This document shows positions 54,201 through 62,361 of a stretch of 64,000 nucleotides of DNA, in pieces. Below the pieces are notes generated by a model. It was given only the letters and a program-made list of their open reading frames with translations. It was not told the origin of the DNA and did not search any database. Position numbers and translations under genes: made by a program. The stretch comes from BCD1 sp965230565 (GTDB taxonomy: Bacteria > Bacteroidota > Bacteroidia > Chitinophagales > Saprospiraceae): NCBI GenBank assembly GCA_965230565.1, contig CBDDLH010000016.1, forward strand, positions 1,116,001-1,180,000. Direction: 5' to 3'. How positions within the stretch are numbered: position 1 is the stretch's first letter; every line of letters starts with the position of its first letter.

Positions 54201-56057
54201 AGGCGGAGCCACACTATTTACATTTATGGTTGAATTGTAGGGATCACTTGGCGGGTGATTCGAGAATCCGATTTCATAATAAGGCACAGATTCAAAAGTA
54301 ACCTCTGTTTCCAGGTTTAAAGCTGTGCTGATATCAAATGCAACCGTATCACCTTCACAGATCACTACATCATTTGGAATACTTACATTGTCATCGCAAT
54401 TATGACAGTCAGGATGCGTTTCGGGCAGTACCTCTACTGAGAGCGGAACTTCATATGTACAGCCAAAGGAATCCTGGACAAAGAAGGTAAATGCGGCGGT
54501 ACCTGCATTTTGCGGCGACGTCACAATCGAGTCCAAAGGAGGCATGTGAATCTGCTCAAAAATCAAGGGATTATAGGCCCAGCCAAATGTATCAATTCCG
54601 GGAGTATAGGTTTCGATCTCAGGAAACAGGTGTTCGGCAAATTCGACACCCCAGCAGAAAATATATCCGTTATCGGCTCCCCAAAGGTCCTCTACAGAGA
54701 TCGACCAGTTACCATTTAATGGACATCCCAGCAAATCTTCAAGGTCATCAAAGGCTTCATAATCCTGGGACGGAAGTGTGTTCACTCCTGTAGCATTCGC
54801 ATATTCAATCCAGGTACCATTCGTGGAGTTGGGGGTCCAGAAATAGTCCCAGCCTTCTCCCGGAGACGGATTGGCACCGGTATCCCCTTCGAAAGGAATA
54901 CCGCAAAATACCTCACCACCAAAATTACCAGGGTGATCATGCAGTATCACCTCAGTTCCATCCGGACAAGTGATAGATATCTCAAGATCCCGCATCCAGG
55001 AGTGCTCCATATTTACAAAAATGCTGATCAGGTCGTTGATATCCGTCAGAATGGCCCCGGGAGAAAATTGTGTATAGTTGATCGTGGAAACATACGCAAC
55101 TCCCGTTCCATCGGGTAACGGCAAAGAGTCACAAACCACTGGATCTTTCACAAAGGTTCCCTGAACAGGAATGGCAGAAACGTTATGCCCTGCATAATGT
55201 ACCGTATCTGCGGTTCCGCCTAAATTTATGGTATCCCCCACACATATGGGATCTATGGTCTCTAACTGGAATTCAGGTGTTGTGGAAACCCTGATCCGCT
55301 GATTGAGGGAATTCAGACTGCGGCAACCGAATTGGTCAATAATGGTGAGCTGTACCGTAAATCCTTCCTCTGTATTATAAATATGACTGGCAGAAGGTCC
55401 TACGGAAGTCGCACCGTCACCGAAATCCCAATGAAATTCAGAAGTGAAATCTGAATGTTCGTAAACAACACCATTCTGTGGATATAGCCCTTGCGCGGTA
55501 AAATAAACCCTTTCTCCCTGGCAAACATCCATGTATCCGGTATCTGCAGGCATGATAAGGGGATCTGTACTGGTCAGTTCCGAATAAATATTCTGACATG
55601 CAGGAATGCAATTGATATCTGCCCCCCATCCTGCCGCTTCTCCGGCTCCATCAGAAGTGAATACCAGCGTCAAACATCCGCTTGGATTGGCGGCTGTAGC
55701 CTGAATGATGTAGGAGTTTCCATTGCCGAAAGCACTGGCACAAGATAATTGCGGGGCCGTATCATCCATCCCATCGTAAAAACATAAATCATCTCCGGCT
55801 CCAAATTGCGGGTCCAGGAAAATGAGTTGGATATGAGTCCCGGTACTTCCATCGGAACAGAGGGTCATGGTTATTGTTTCGTTAGCTCCGTAATCACCTG
55901 CGGAACCACCCGAATCAAAAAATATGCCTCCACAGGTACTCAAGGTGGTATTCGACATAATCACATCCTGAGCAGAGGACGTGTAATTAATTGTCAGGAG
56001 GAACAAAACCAAAACATACGATAAGAGCGGTGTTAAATTGGTAAAAATTCTTTTCAT
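51228..56057 (-). CDS. Giant SprB-repeat adhesin with CUB, PKD, P-domains and T9SS type B C-terminus
   Basis: 1609 residues from ATG 56057 (an in-frame ATG at 56114 would place the signal peptide internally). Order: signal peptide ending 'YTSSAQ'; CUB-like domain ('STCGGIFFDSGGSAGDYG'); PKD ('FHWDFGDGATSVGP'); two proprotein-convertase P-like domains ('MRDLEISITCPDG', 'DGDMQVFLQAPSGE'); a fibronectin-like segment; seven SprB repeats of about 70-80 residues with 'ACFGTETGSATLYPSNG', 'APYDYVW', 'VTVTDENGC'; and the gliding-associated C-terminal domain ('VPTGFSPNSDGVNDVLQV', 'VYDRWGELLYEN', 'GWDGTFKGEQLQGG'). Likely a cell-surface adhesin for gliding or attachment. Confidence 0.93.
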   Translation of the reverse strand: MKRIFTNLTPLLSYVLVLFLLTINYTSSAQDVIMSNTTLSTCGGIFFDSGGSAGDYGANETITMTLCSDGSTGTHIQLIFLDPQFGAGDDLCFYDGMDDTAPQLSCASAFGNGNSYIIQATAANPSGCLTLVFTSDGAGEAAGWGADINCIPACQNIYSELTSTDPLIMPADTGYMDVCQGERVYFTAQGLYPQNGVVYEHSDFTSEFHWDFGDGATSVGPSASHIYNTEEGFTVQLTIIDQFGCRSLNSLNQRIRVSTTPEFQLETIDPICVGDTINLGGTADTVHYAGHNVSAIPVQGTFVKDPVVCDSLPLPDGTGVAYVSTINYTQFSPGAILTDINDLISIFVNMEHSWMRDLEISITCPDGTEVILHDHPGNFGGEVFCGIPFEGDTGANPSPGEGWDYFWTPNSTNGTWIEYANATGVNTLPSQDYEAFDDLEDLLGCPLNGNWSISVEDLWGADNGYIFCWGVEFAEHLFPEIETYTPGIDTFGWAYNPLIFEQIHMPPLDSIVTSPQNAGTAAFTFFVQDSFGCTYEVPLSVEVLPETHPDCHNCDDNVSIPNDVVICEGDTVAFDISTALNLETEVTFESVPYYEIGFSNHPPSDPYNSTINVNSVAPPQIANAAQQIASVCFDLETDYDGDMQVFLQAPSGEMLELTTGNGGSGDNFTNTCFTPTAVMPINAGSAPFTGDFQPEGSWSDLNGADMEGTWTLLVGDQFGFNEMGILNSWSITFNSMNSITYDWSPNFNITCTDCPDPEVFPSTSTSYIVEAEDQYGCINLDTIQVDVVTEVPAPDVFCSSIGNGQLSFSWPVNPGVSSYNVNIIINGTPSGWQTGVTDNPYIVSGLNFGDEVTMEIQVNSSGTGITCDVATGTTTCTYSECGPDDGILIDSVVINHVACFGTETGSATLYPSNGIAPYNYAWNDPDMQVLQTASFLPAGTYTVTVTDNIYCMTEVEVVITEPEALMLSVDGEDASCFGFMDGTGTVTPSGGTAPYDYVWDNGEITQSVDNLGAGMHQVEVTDANGCMESMDLMTGQPATAVTVMVDQSYNGCNGESDNEATAVGGGGTGPGYTYIWSDNQQGATAVDLSPGMISVTVTDENGCSAEGSTDLADLELLYGDIIISLPTCNGFPDGSLGVNNFGGGAGVDGEESDYNFSWNNGDSGVVTENVLGGADYEVTIADANGCFVVVSRYLPDPDPLLFEVVGDDANCFNASDGFASIYNITGNQGDVTILWDALAGSQETLVAENLSNGTYSVTLTDENGCQSSQTVSIDHPTQLEITYDTDDNECFGDANGSIETYVSGGTPGYVYAWPTTENTPNIENLAAGIYELTVTDESDCVLQVPIEIEQPDQLYADIAVEDVTCFGDRDGTIYATPQGGVPPYQFSLNNSDYLGSSTLIGLTAGHYNIFMRDANGCMYITDATIAEPDEFMVDAGPDVTIQLGEQIQIEATSENGIGEVMYVWYPPYDSTMTCEECIAPIFYPENTLIYELYGVDENGCEDTDLLTINVAKPRSAVVPTGFSPNSDGVNDVLQVHGLPGTIVKVFRVYDRWGELLYENHDFEVNSGVGWDGTFKGEQLQGGVYLWSMVVEYPYDKETAELMGETTLIR

Positions 56058-56506
56058 CAATGCGGATGATTTTGGTGTGTAATTATTATAAAAGTTATTT
56101 TCTAACAACTTCATAGTATTGCCTCAACAAGGTCAAGTATTTTCATTCAAAAGGTTTCCCTCCGCCATTTACAGGCAGTCAGGGTTCACAAAAAGTGTTT
56201 TATTTAAATGAGATTATGCTCACTTCCAAATTGCTGCCTCATAATCCATTAGCCATTGAGAGATTCCACTTCTGTAATACTCAATCCGGAAGGGCGTTTG
56301 AAGGTAGTTTTATTCAGAATTAAAATTAATTCCTTTTTAGGAGATGTTCGAGGATGTTTGAACAAATATAAAAACAATGATCAAAGAAAACCAAAATAAT
56401 TTCTTCATAAAAAACAGCCTTCGGACGAAAATATTTCTTTTAGCCTAAAAAACTCCAAACAAAACTCCCATTTTTGCAGTTTTATCGGATACATTACAAA
56501 CCAGAC
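56058..56506. other. 449-bp divergent spacer
   Basis: AT-rich, without a credible gene. It must contain promoters of the adhesin (minus) and of the Sua5-type gene (plus). The CATTTTTGCAG at 56469-56479 is a near match to a -7 box for the plus-strand gene. No hairpins or repeats stand out. Confidence 0.5.
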
Positions 56507-57454
56507 ATGACAGGAACTGATTTACATACCGCTAAATCGCTTCTAATCTCCGGAGAAGTGGTAGCCATCCCAACGGAAACCGTTTACGGACTGGCTGCCA
56601 ATGCCTTTGATGAAAAAGCCGTCGCCAGGATCTTTACCATCAAAAACCGGCCGTCATTTGACCCGCTCATCGTTCATGCGGCAGATGTTGGTTCCATTAC
56701 AAAGTTCGCCGCGGACCTACCGGAGAAAGCCAAAATTCTTGCAGATGCTTTCATGCCCGGACCTTTGACTTTGTTGGTTCCGAAAAAAAACATCATTCCT
56801 GACATCGTCACTTCCGGTTTACCCAATGTAGCCATCAGGATTCCAAAGCATCCTTTGACCCATGAATTACTTTCACAACTGCCTTTCCCCTTGGCCGCTC
56901 CAAGTGCCAATCCATTTGGCTACATCAGCCCTACTACTGCCCAACATGTTGAGGATCAGCTAGGTCATAAAGTCCAATACATTCTGGATGGAGGCCCTTG
57001 TAATGTCGGTGTTGAGAGTACCATCTTTGGTTTTGAAAATGGTATTCCCACCATTTACAGAAAAGGCGGATTGGCCATTGAAGATATTGAAAACCTCATT
57101 GGACCAGTCCAGGTAAAAGAGCATTCGACTTCCAATCCACAAAGCCCTGGAATGTTAAAAAGTCATTATGCTCCCGGATGCCCTGTAGTGTTGGGAAATA
57201 TCGAAGAACTAATTGCCCAACATCAGGGTAAAAAAATTGGCATTATTTCTTTCAAAAAACAATATCCGGAAATAGACAAGGATCTCCACATCACCCTTTC
57301 GGAAAAAGGAGATTATACCGAAGCGGCCCGTCATCTTTTCTCCGGAATGCGAAAACTGGATAAGCTCAAACCGGAGATCATTTTAGCAGAATTGTTGCCA
57401 GAGGAAGGTTTGGGCAGAGCGATTAATGATCGCTTGCGGAGGGCGGCATCTTAG
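56507..57454 (+). CDS. L-threonylcarbamoyladenylate synthase (Sua5/YwlC type)
   Basis: 315 residues from ATG 56507 (a TTG at 56474 is less likely). The YrdC/TsaC domain has 'GEVVAIPTETVYGLAANAFDEKAV' (key residues T, T, Y, G) and 'IKNRPSFDPLIVH', with 'PFPLAAPSANPFGYISPT' further on. The C-terminal Sua5 domain has 'SPGMLKSHYAPGCPV'. It makes threonylcarbamoyl-AMP from threonine, bicarbonate and ATP for the t6A37 modification of ANN-reading tRNAs. A heptamer array begins 8 bp after its stop. Confidence 0.95.
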   Translation: MTGTDLHTAKSLLISGEVVAIPTETVYGLAANAFDEKAVARIFTIKNRPSFDPLIVHAADVGSITKFAADLPEKAKILADAFMPGPLTLLVPKKNIIPDIVTSGLPNVAIRIPKHPLTHELLSQLPFPLAAPSANPFGYISPTTAQHVEDQLGHKVQYILDGGPCNVGVESTIFGFENGIPTIYRKGGLAIEDIENLIGPVQVKEHSTSNPQSPGMLKSHYAPGCPVVLGNIEELIAQHQGKKIGIISFKKQYPEIDKDLHITLSEKGDYTEAARHLFSGMRKLDKLKPEIILAELLPEEGLGRAINDRLRRAAS

Positions 57455-57462
57455 AGGAGTAC

Positions 57463-57510
57463 CAGTTGGCAGTACCAGTCCTCAGTCCTCAGTCCTCAGT
57501 AGACAGTCTG
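57463..57510. repeat. Heptamer array, about 7 units (CAGTNNN)
   Basis: CAGTTGG, CAGTAC (one base short), CAGTCCT three times, CAGTAGA, CAGTCTG, then CGGTCAT. It starts 8 bp after the stop of the Sua5-type gene. A related CAGTACC/CAGTAC pair occurs at 62261-62284. Confidence 0.7.
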
Positions 57511-57598
57511 CGGTCATTTGAATTAAGGTTGAGAAAGGTTTCAGAGGATTCAATGTTCGCTGCGTTCACTGTTTGGTGCTCACAAGTTCGCGTCCCGG

Positions 57599-57661
57599 CA
57601 CTGCGTGCGCACGAGCCTGTCCTCGGCAAACTTGCCGGGAATCTCTCGTTGGTCGATTTCA
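57599..57661. repeat. Dispersed repeat related to 18017-18080
   Basis: GCACTGCGTGCGCACGAGCC ... GGGAATCTCTCGTTGGTCGAT aligns with 18017-18080 over its whole length with scattered differences. The 437-bp spacer from 57455 to the tRNA otherwise contains the heptamer array and no gene. Confidence 0.6.
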
Positions 57662-57858
57662 CATTGTTGTGAATTTCTTGGTAGCAATTTGGTTTTTATA
57701 GTTCTCTTTGGACAGCCTATTTATTTCCTGTGAAACTCCTTAGCCTCAGCCTTAGCCTTTGGTAATTTTAAACCTGCTTCATTTACCCTACCTTTTGTAA
57801 TGCAGAAAAAAATGGAACTTTTTTCCACATAAATCTTTTATTTTATCAAAAAGCAATG

Positions 57859-57866
57859 TACTTTTG
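57859..57866 (+). promoter_or_regulatory. -7 promoter box (TACTTTTG) of tRNA-Ser
   Basis: TACTTTTGCA matches the Bacteroidota -7 element, 25 bp before the mature tRNA end. Confidence 0.55.
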
Positions 57867-57891
57867 CAACCGCTAAAAAAAGCACACTCAT

Positions 57892-57981
57892 GGAGGAGTG
57901 GCAGAGCGGTTGAATGCACCGGTCTTGAAAACCGGCATACGTGTGAGCGTATCGGGGGTTCGAATCCCTCCTCCTCCGCCA
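57892..57981 (+). tRNA. tRNA-Ser (anticodon UGA)
   Basis: 90 nt including an encoded CCA. The acceptor stem GGAGGAG/CTCCTCC, the anticodon stem CCGGT/ACCGG with loop CTTGAAA (anticodon TGA), the long variable arm (ATACG...CGTAT) of class II tRNAs, and the T-loop GTTCGAATC are all present. It reads UCA and related serine codons. Confidence 0.97.
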
Positions 57982-57997
57982 AAACAAATTCCAATAC

Positions 57998-58024
57998 AAG
58001 CTATCCGTCAGGATAGCTTTTTTT
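57998..58024 (+). terminator. Terminator of tRNA-Ser
   Basis: AAGCTATCC (57998-58006), GTCA loop, GGATAGCTT (58011-58019), then a T run. Confidence 0.85.
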
Positions 58025-58146
58025 ATTGGCGGAAATAGCAATCAAGCCTGCAGTTTGAATTGATTTTTACGTCAATAAAAAATTAGCCGAAGGCGTTGGA
58101 TTGGGATTTTTTTGTAATACTCCCCCACCCGGGATCACTGTCAAGT

Positions 58147-58168
58147 AATCCCTCCTCCTCCGCCAAAA
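58147..58168 (+). repeat. Duplicated 3' end of tRNA-Ser (candidate att site)
   Basis: A perfect 22-bp copy of tRNA bases 57963-57984 (AATCCCTCCTCCTCCGCC plus AAAA), 184 bp downstream. It contains half of the T arm, the acceptor strand and CCA. The rest of the tRNA is not repeated. Confidence 0.7.
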
Positions 58169-58195
58169 AGGCTTGTCGCAAGACAGGCCTTTTTT
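58165..58195 (+). terminator. Second terminator-like hairpin
   Basis: AAAAAGGCTTGTC, GCAA loop, GACAGGCCTTTTT, directly after the duplicated tRNA end. A short GCCTGC-type palindrome follows at 58205-58229. The 381-bp spacer to the next gene holds no other feature. Confidence 0.7.
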
Positions 58196-58362
58196 AATTC
58201 TGCACCTGCCTTACTGCGACAGCAGGCAAGGTTGGTTATTGGAAATTCGGTGTTCGATATTCTGACCTACCGCATCTGACTTCATATTTTTTTCCCATTC
58301 ACACAGAATCCCTATCTTTATTCCGTTCATTAAAAACGCTAACCCTAATTGACATTCAAACA

Positions 58363-60502
58363 ATGACTAAATTCGCGCTTTCAACAATCCTGATCTTTTT
58401 TACCTATTTTTCTTTTGCCCAGGAGATCATCGACACCTGCTTTACCAGTGTTGATGTGGGGACAGATTTCATCTCCTCCGCTGACCTGGCCAATAATTCC
58501 TCCATCGAAGCAGATGTGCTTGAATGGACCGGGACCGACTGGGTCGGGGGCTGGCCGACTGCTAATCTGACCATCGCTCCTCCGGGGGACGGAGTGGGTT
58601 GCCGTGCCATATTTATTGGAAACGGCCAGACCTGGACGAGCGGAGGGGAAGGATTTGGCTTGCGGTTGAGTGAATCCATGATTGCCGGACAAACCTATTC
58701 TTTTACTATAACCTATGTAAGTCATGGAGTTGGCAGTGACGGGGCTTTTGCACCTACTTTTTTCACTAATGATTCGCCCACTATTTCCGGAGCAACCGAC
58801 CTGGGGCTGATGCCTGCAGTTGGATTTGACTGGGAAACACATACTTTCACTTTTACAGCAACAGTGGCTCAGGCAGGACACAATTGGATACTCATCCATT
58901 CAGGCTTAAATGGCAGTTCCGGGCTCATTAATTCCTTTTGTGAAAGCTGCCAGGATTGTGATTCTTTTCCCCAGACTTTCAGTTTTGGTCCAGATGTAAT
59001 CCTATGCCAGGGAAGCACCCTGACCCTGGATGCTACAACTGCCAATTCCAGCTACCTATGGCAGGACGGTTCTTCCGATTCACAATTGACGGTTTCTCAA
59101 GCAGGGAGTTACTGGGTAGCAATCACTAACGACTGTGGAGTTCTGACAGATTCCATAAATGTTTCCTTTGGCTCTCAACCACAACCCGTTGACCTTGGAT
59201 CAGATGTAGACCTTTGTCAAGGTGAAACCCTGCTGCTGGATGCTACTGCGAGTAATGTAAATTACCTTTGGCAGGATGGCTCATCAGGTTCTACTTTCCT
59301 GGTAACACAACCGGGTACTTATTCAGTTGAGGTTTCCAATGGTTGTGGATCAGCAACTGATGAGATTACCATTACTTACACCAACCCGCCGGATTTCGAC
59401 TTTGGTAACGATATCTCCCTTTGTGATGGGGAAACGCTGACGCTGGATGCTGCCTCAGAAAATGCAATCTACTTGTGGCAGGATGGTTCTACCAATTCTC
59501 AATTCCTTGTCACACAAGCCGGTAATTATACTGTTCAGGTTGAGAATGATTGCGGAATGCTCACTGAATCCGTGAACGTGAGCTATCTCTCCCCACCTGA
59601 ACCCATTGACCTGGGAGCGGATGCAGATCTTTGTGACGGTGAAACACTTTTGCTCGATGTAACAGCCAGTAATGTCGACTATTTATGGCAGGATAATTCA
59701 ACCAACCCTACCTTCACTGTGGATCAACCTGGAATGTATTCCGTTGAAGTCTATAACGATTGCGGTTCGGAAATGGATGATATTTCAGTTTCCTATATCA
59801 ACCCTCCACAAGTAGACCTGGGGACAGATATAACGGCCTGTGATGGTGACAGTATAACCCTTGATGTTTCCGGAACAGCTGATAATTACCTTTGGCAGGA
59901 CAATTCGACAACCCCATTCCAGTTGGTTACAACTTCAGGAGATTATTGGGTCGAAGTTTCCAATCAATGTGGTTCTGTGGCAGATACGGTAATTTTTCAG
60001 TTTAATGGCTCTCCATCCGTAGCCTTGGGCAACGATACAACCCTTTGTCTGGAAAAGACTTTATTGCTGGATGCCTTTTACCCTGATGCCACTTACCTGT
60101 GGCAGGATGGCTCCGTAGCTTCAAATTTTTTGGTCAGTGCTCCCGGAATTTATGAAGTCACCATTACTAATGATTGCGGAGACGACCATTCCAATATTAT
60201 TGTCGATTACGAAAACTGCGTCCTTTGCGACATCTATATTCCTAATGTCTTTCAGCCCGAATGATGATGGCAGGAATGATATTTTCCTACCGCTTTCCAA
60301 TTGTGGTTTTGAAAACTATTCGCTAAGTATTTTCAGCCGTTGGGGAGAATTGCTTTTTGAAACGAACGACCCGTCACAAGGCTGGAACGGTAAATTTCAA
60401 TCCGAGCCACTGCCTGCCGGAGTTTATGTTTATCAGATTGGTTTCCATTTTATTGATCTGCCGCAGAAGGTTAAGTCTGGCAGTATTACTTTGGTTCGGT
60501 AG
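58363..60502 (+). pseudogene. Ig-repeat protein with T9SS type B domain, frameshifted at the C-terminus
   Basis: Signal peptide (residues 1-20, ending 'SFAQ'), a jelly-roll-type N-terminal domain (to about 195), then seven Ig-like repeats of about 60 residues built on 'LCDGETLTLDA', 'YLWQDGS' and 'CGSATDEITI'. At 60253 one extra C shifts the frame, and translation stops at 60264 after 'IYIPNVFQPE'. Removing it gives 'IYIPNVF-SPNDDGRNDIFLPL', 'FSRWGELLFETN' and 'GWNGKFQSEPLPAGVYVY', a complete gliding-associated sorting domain ending at 60502. As written, the protein would not be recognised by the T9SS. Confidence 0.85.
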
Positions 60503-60829
60503 AAGGACAGGAGTCCTTTGCCTTGGTCCGTGTAAAACCTGGAGGTTTTAACGAGCAACTAATAGCGGACTGAAAAGGTTATTTTTACTTAAAAACTACT
60601 GGCAAATCTTAAGCTTTCGTTAATCTTTTTTTCTTTATACAATAGATTATAACCCTTAAGGGTTAATGAGGTAGAGTTTGTAATCACAATAATGTTCCAA
60701 AAAGGCTGCAACACCCTTTGCTTTTTATGGGCCAAAATAAACTCTGCCAATTATTCTCTCCAGCCTGACGGTGTGATCATTCACACTGGTTATTTATTAA
60801 TGTTTTTTTACACATTTAACAGGATTCAG
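60503..60829. other. 327-bp spacer with three small palindromes
   Basis: Contains AAGGAC...GTCCTT right after the stop (60504-60519), TAAAACCT-GG-AGGTTTTA (60533-60550), either of which could terminate the upstream gene, and a perfect 16-bp palindrome TAACCCTTAAGGGTTA (60650-60665) that looks like an operator. An open frame starting at 60692 joins the next gene but lacks protein character before 60830. Confidence 0.5.
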
Positions 60830-61879
60830 ATGATGAACAGATTGCTTTTACTCGCCAGTATGCTCATTTTTACCGCTGCTGAACTAACCGGACAGATATG
60901 TATGATCTGTGAGCACCCCTACCCTTTTCAGGAAGCCGTTTACCATTTAGATCAAAACCGAAGAAAGGTAGTTGTCCTGCACAATAATACCGGCCAATGG
61001 AGTACATTGAAACTACGAACCTCCCTTTCCAATATTACCACAACAGAATCCTATGGCAGTCTTTTGGTTATTGACGAGGCCAATGATGATGTTTACGCCT
61101 ATAGCCAAAATACCAACAGTTGGTCTAAACTCAATTTGAACTACACCAACGAACCTGTTTATGTCGTCAACTCCAGGGAAAATTTTGCCATATGGGAGAA
61201 ATCCAAAAATACCGTGCATGCCTTCAGTGCCAAAAAAGGTTCCTGGATCGGGAAAAGGCTGAGTTATCACTCCAACATACCGGAGATAATCGAGTCCGAG
61301 GGCAATTTTGCCATTGTGGATGAATCGCGGGATGAAGTTCATGCTTTTAGTAAAATAACCGGAGCCTGGAGCAGTCGGAAATCGAGTTTTTCTTCTTCGC
61401 CTACCCAATTATTAAGTTCCTATGGAAATTTCGTTTTTGTCGATCAGTCAAGGGATGAAGTGCATGCCTTTAGCAGTTCCATAGGCAAATGGGCCTCGCA
61501 AAGATCTTCCTATACCAGCCAACCCATTGAAGTCATCCACTCTTGCAGGAATTTTGCGTTTGTTGATGATGGAAAGGATGATGTTTATGCTTTCGACAGC
61601 GAAAAAGGCAGCTGGATGAGGCAATCGATTTCTTATCAAAATGAAAATATTGACCTTTCGGAAGTTCACGGAAACTTCATAATGGTTGATGATTCAAAGG
61701 ACGTGGTGTATGTATTCTCCAGAAAAAAAGGCAGCTGGTTACATCAAAAGATTTCCTATAACAGCACACCGATTGAACTCACGCTAAATGACCAGAACTT
61801 AACCTTTAACGATAAGAATCACAGGAAGTTATACCTGTTCAATTTTAAAACCGGCAGTTGGAATCAATACAGGAATTAG
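60830..61879 (+). CDS. Secreted protein of 41-residue propeller-like repeats
   Basis: About 349 residues from the ATG pair at 60830/60833. The leader 'MNRLLLLASMLIFTAAELTGQ' is a signal peptide, followed by 'CMICEHP'. The rest consists of seven full repeats and one partial of about 41 residues, each with 'VDxSxDxVxAFSxxxGxW' then a basic/serine strand and 'GNFxx'. The first unit starts with the strand that the last partial unit lacks, as in beta-propellers closed by a shared blade. It resembles no family I can name. No T9SS sorting domain is visible. Confidence 0.75.
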   Translation: MMNRLLLLASMLIFTAAELTGQICMICEHPYPFQEAVYHLDQNRRKVVVLHNNTGQWSTLKLRTSLSNITTTESYGSLLVIDEANDDVYAYSQNTNSWSKLNLNYTNEPVYVVNSRENFAIWEKSKNTVHAFSAKKGSWIGKRLSYHSNIPEIIESEGNFAIVDESRDEVHAFSKITGAWSSRKSSFSSSPTQLLSSYGNFVFVDQSRDEVHAFSSSIGKWASQRSSYTSQPIEVIHSCRNFAFVDDGKDDVYAFDSEKGSWMRQSISYQNENIDLSEVHGNFIMVDDSKDVVYVFSRKKGSWLHQKISYNSTPIELTLNDQNLTFNDKNHRKLYLFNFKTGSWNQYRN

Positions 61880-62023
61880 AGCGTCAGACAAAAGAACAAG
61901 GGAATAAAGGAAAAAGGGAACAAGGAATTAATTGTTCCTATACCACGCTGGCGGGGTCAAATTTGACAGAAAAATTTTCCTACATCAAAAAACTCCCAGT
62001 CAAATTTGGGGGTGGAACTCCAA

Positions 62024-62245
62024 CTATCCCATCAGCTGCATGATGTGAAGCAATACATTCACCAACATGATAGCTGCAAGTGCCAGCGACAAAATTCTCA
62101 ACCAGCCACCATTGGATTTGCGAAAAGCATCTGCTCTTTGTTGAGCCTCTTCCGTTTTGGCCTGTATCCTGCCCGTGGCAAACATATACAGGTAGACCGC
62201 AAAAGCAAGAATCAGTAATTCAAAAAATAATCCGAGATATTCCAT
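62024..62245 (-). CDS. Small two-helix membrane protein
   Basis: 73 residues: 'MEYLGLFFELLILAFAVYLYMFATG', a basic/acidic loop ('RIQAKTEEAQQRADAFRKSNGG') and a second helix 'WLRILSLALAAIMLVNVLLHI'. Composition and helix spacing look like a genuine membrane protein. Function unknown. It sits alone between two spacers carrying short repeats. Confidence 0.65.
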   Translation of the reverse strand: MEYLGLFFELLILAFAVYLYMFATGRIQAKTEEAQQRADAFRKSNGGWLRILSLALAAIMLVNVLLHIMQLMG

Positions 62246-62329
62246 GTTATTCTTTTAGTACCAGTACCTGTCAGCAGTACCAGTTTTTTTTCATATTTCT
62301 ATTCAAATTTTTACAACCCCACCAAAATC

Positions 62330-62357
62330 CAGAAACCAGCAACCAGCAACCAGCAAC
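62330..62357. repeat. Heptamer array, 4 units (CAGNAAC)
   Basis: CAGAAAC followed by CAGCAAC three times, in 7-bp register, ending 4 bp from the stop codon of the asparaginase gene. Confidence 0.75.
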
Positions 62358-62361
62358 CGCC

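Noticed and set aside
51228..56057. Many open frames on the opposite strand of the adhesin gene
   Set aside because: They follow from the codon bias of a long repetitive gene; none has a signal peptide or domain, and the adhesin reading is certain.
58025..58146. Second complete tRNA gene after tRNA-Ser
   Set aside because: Only the last 22 bases match; no acceptor 5' strand, D arm or anticodon arm is found upstream.
61884..61928. A/G-rich stretch after the stop at 61879 as another heptamer array
   Set aside because: AAGGG and AAAGG elements recur at roughly 7 bp, but no fixed positions hold across units; it may be simple purine richness.
61858..62043. 61-codon open frame after the propeller-like gene
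   Set aside because: It overlaps the end of that gene and contains an A/G-rich stretch (CAAAAGAACAAGGG...) with no protein character.
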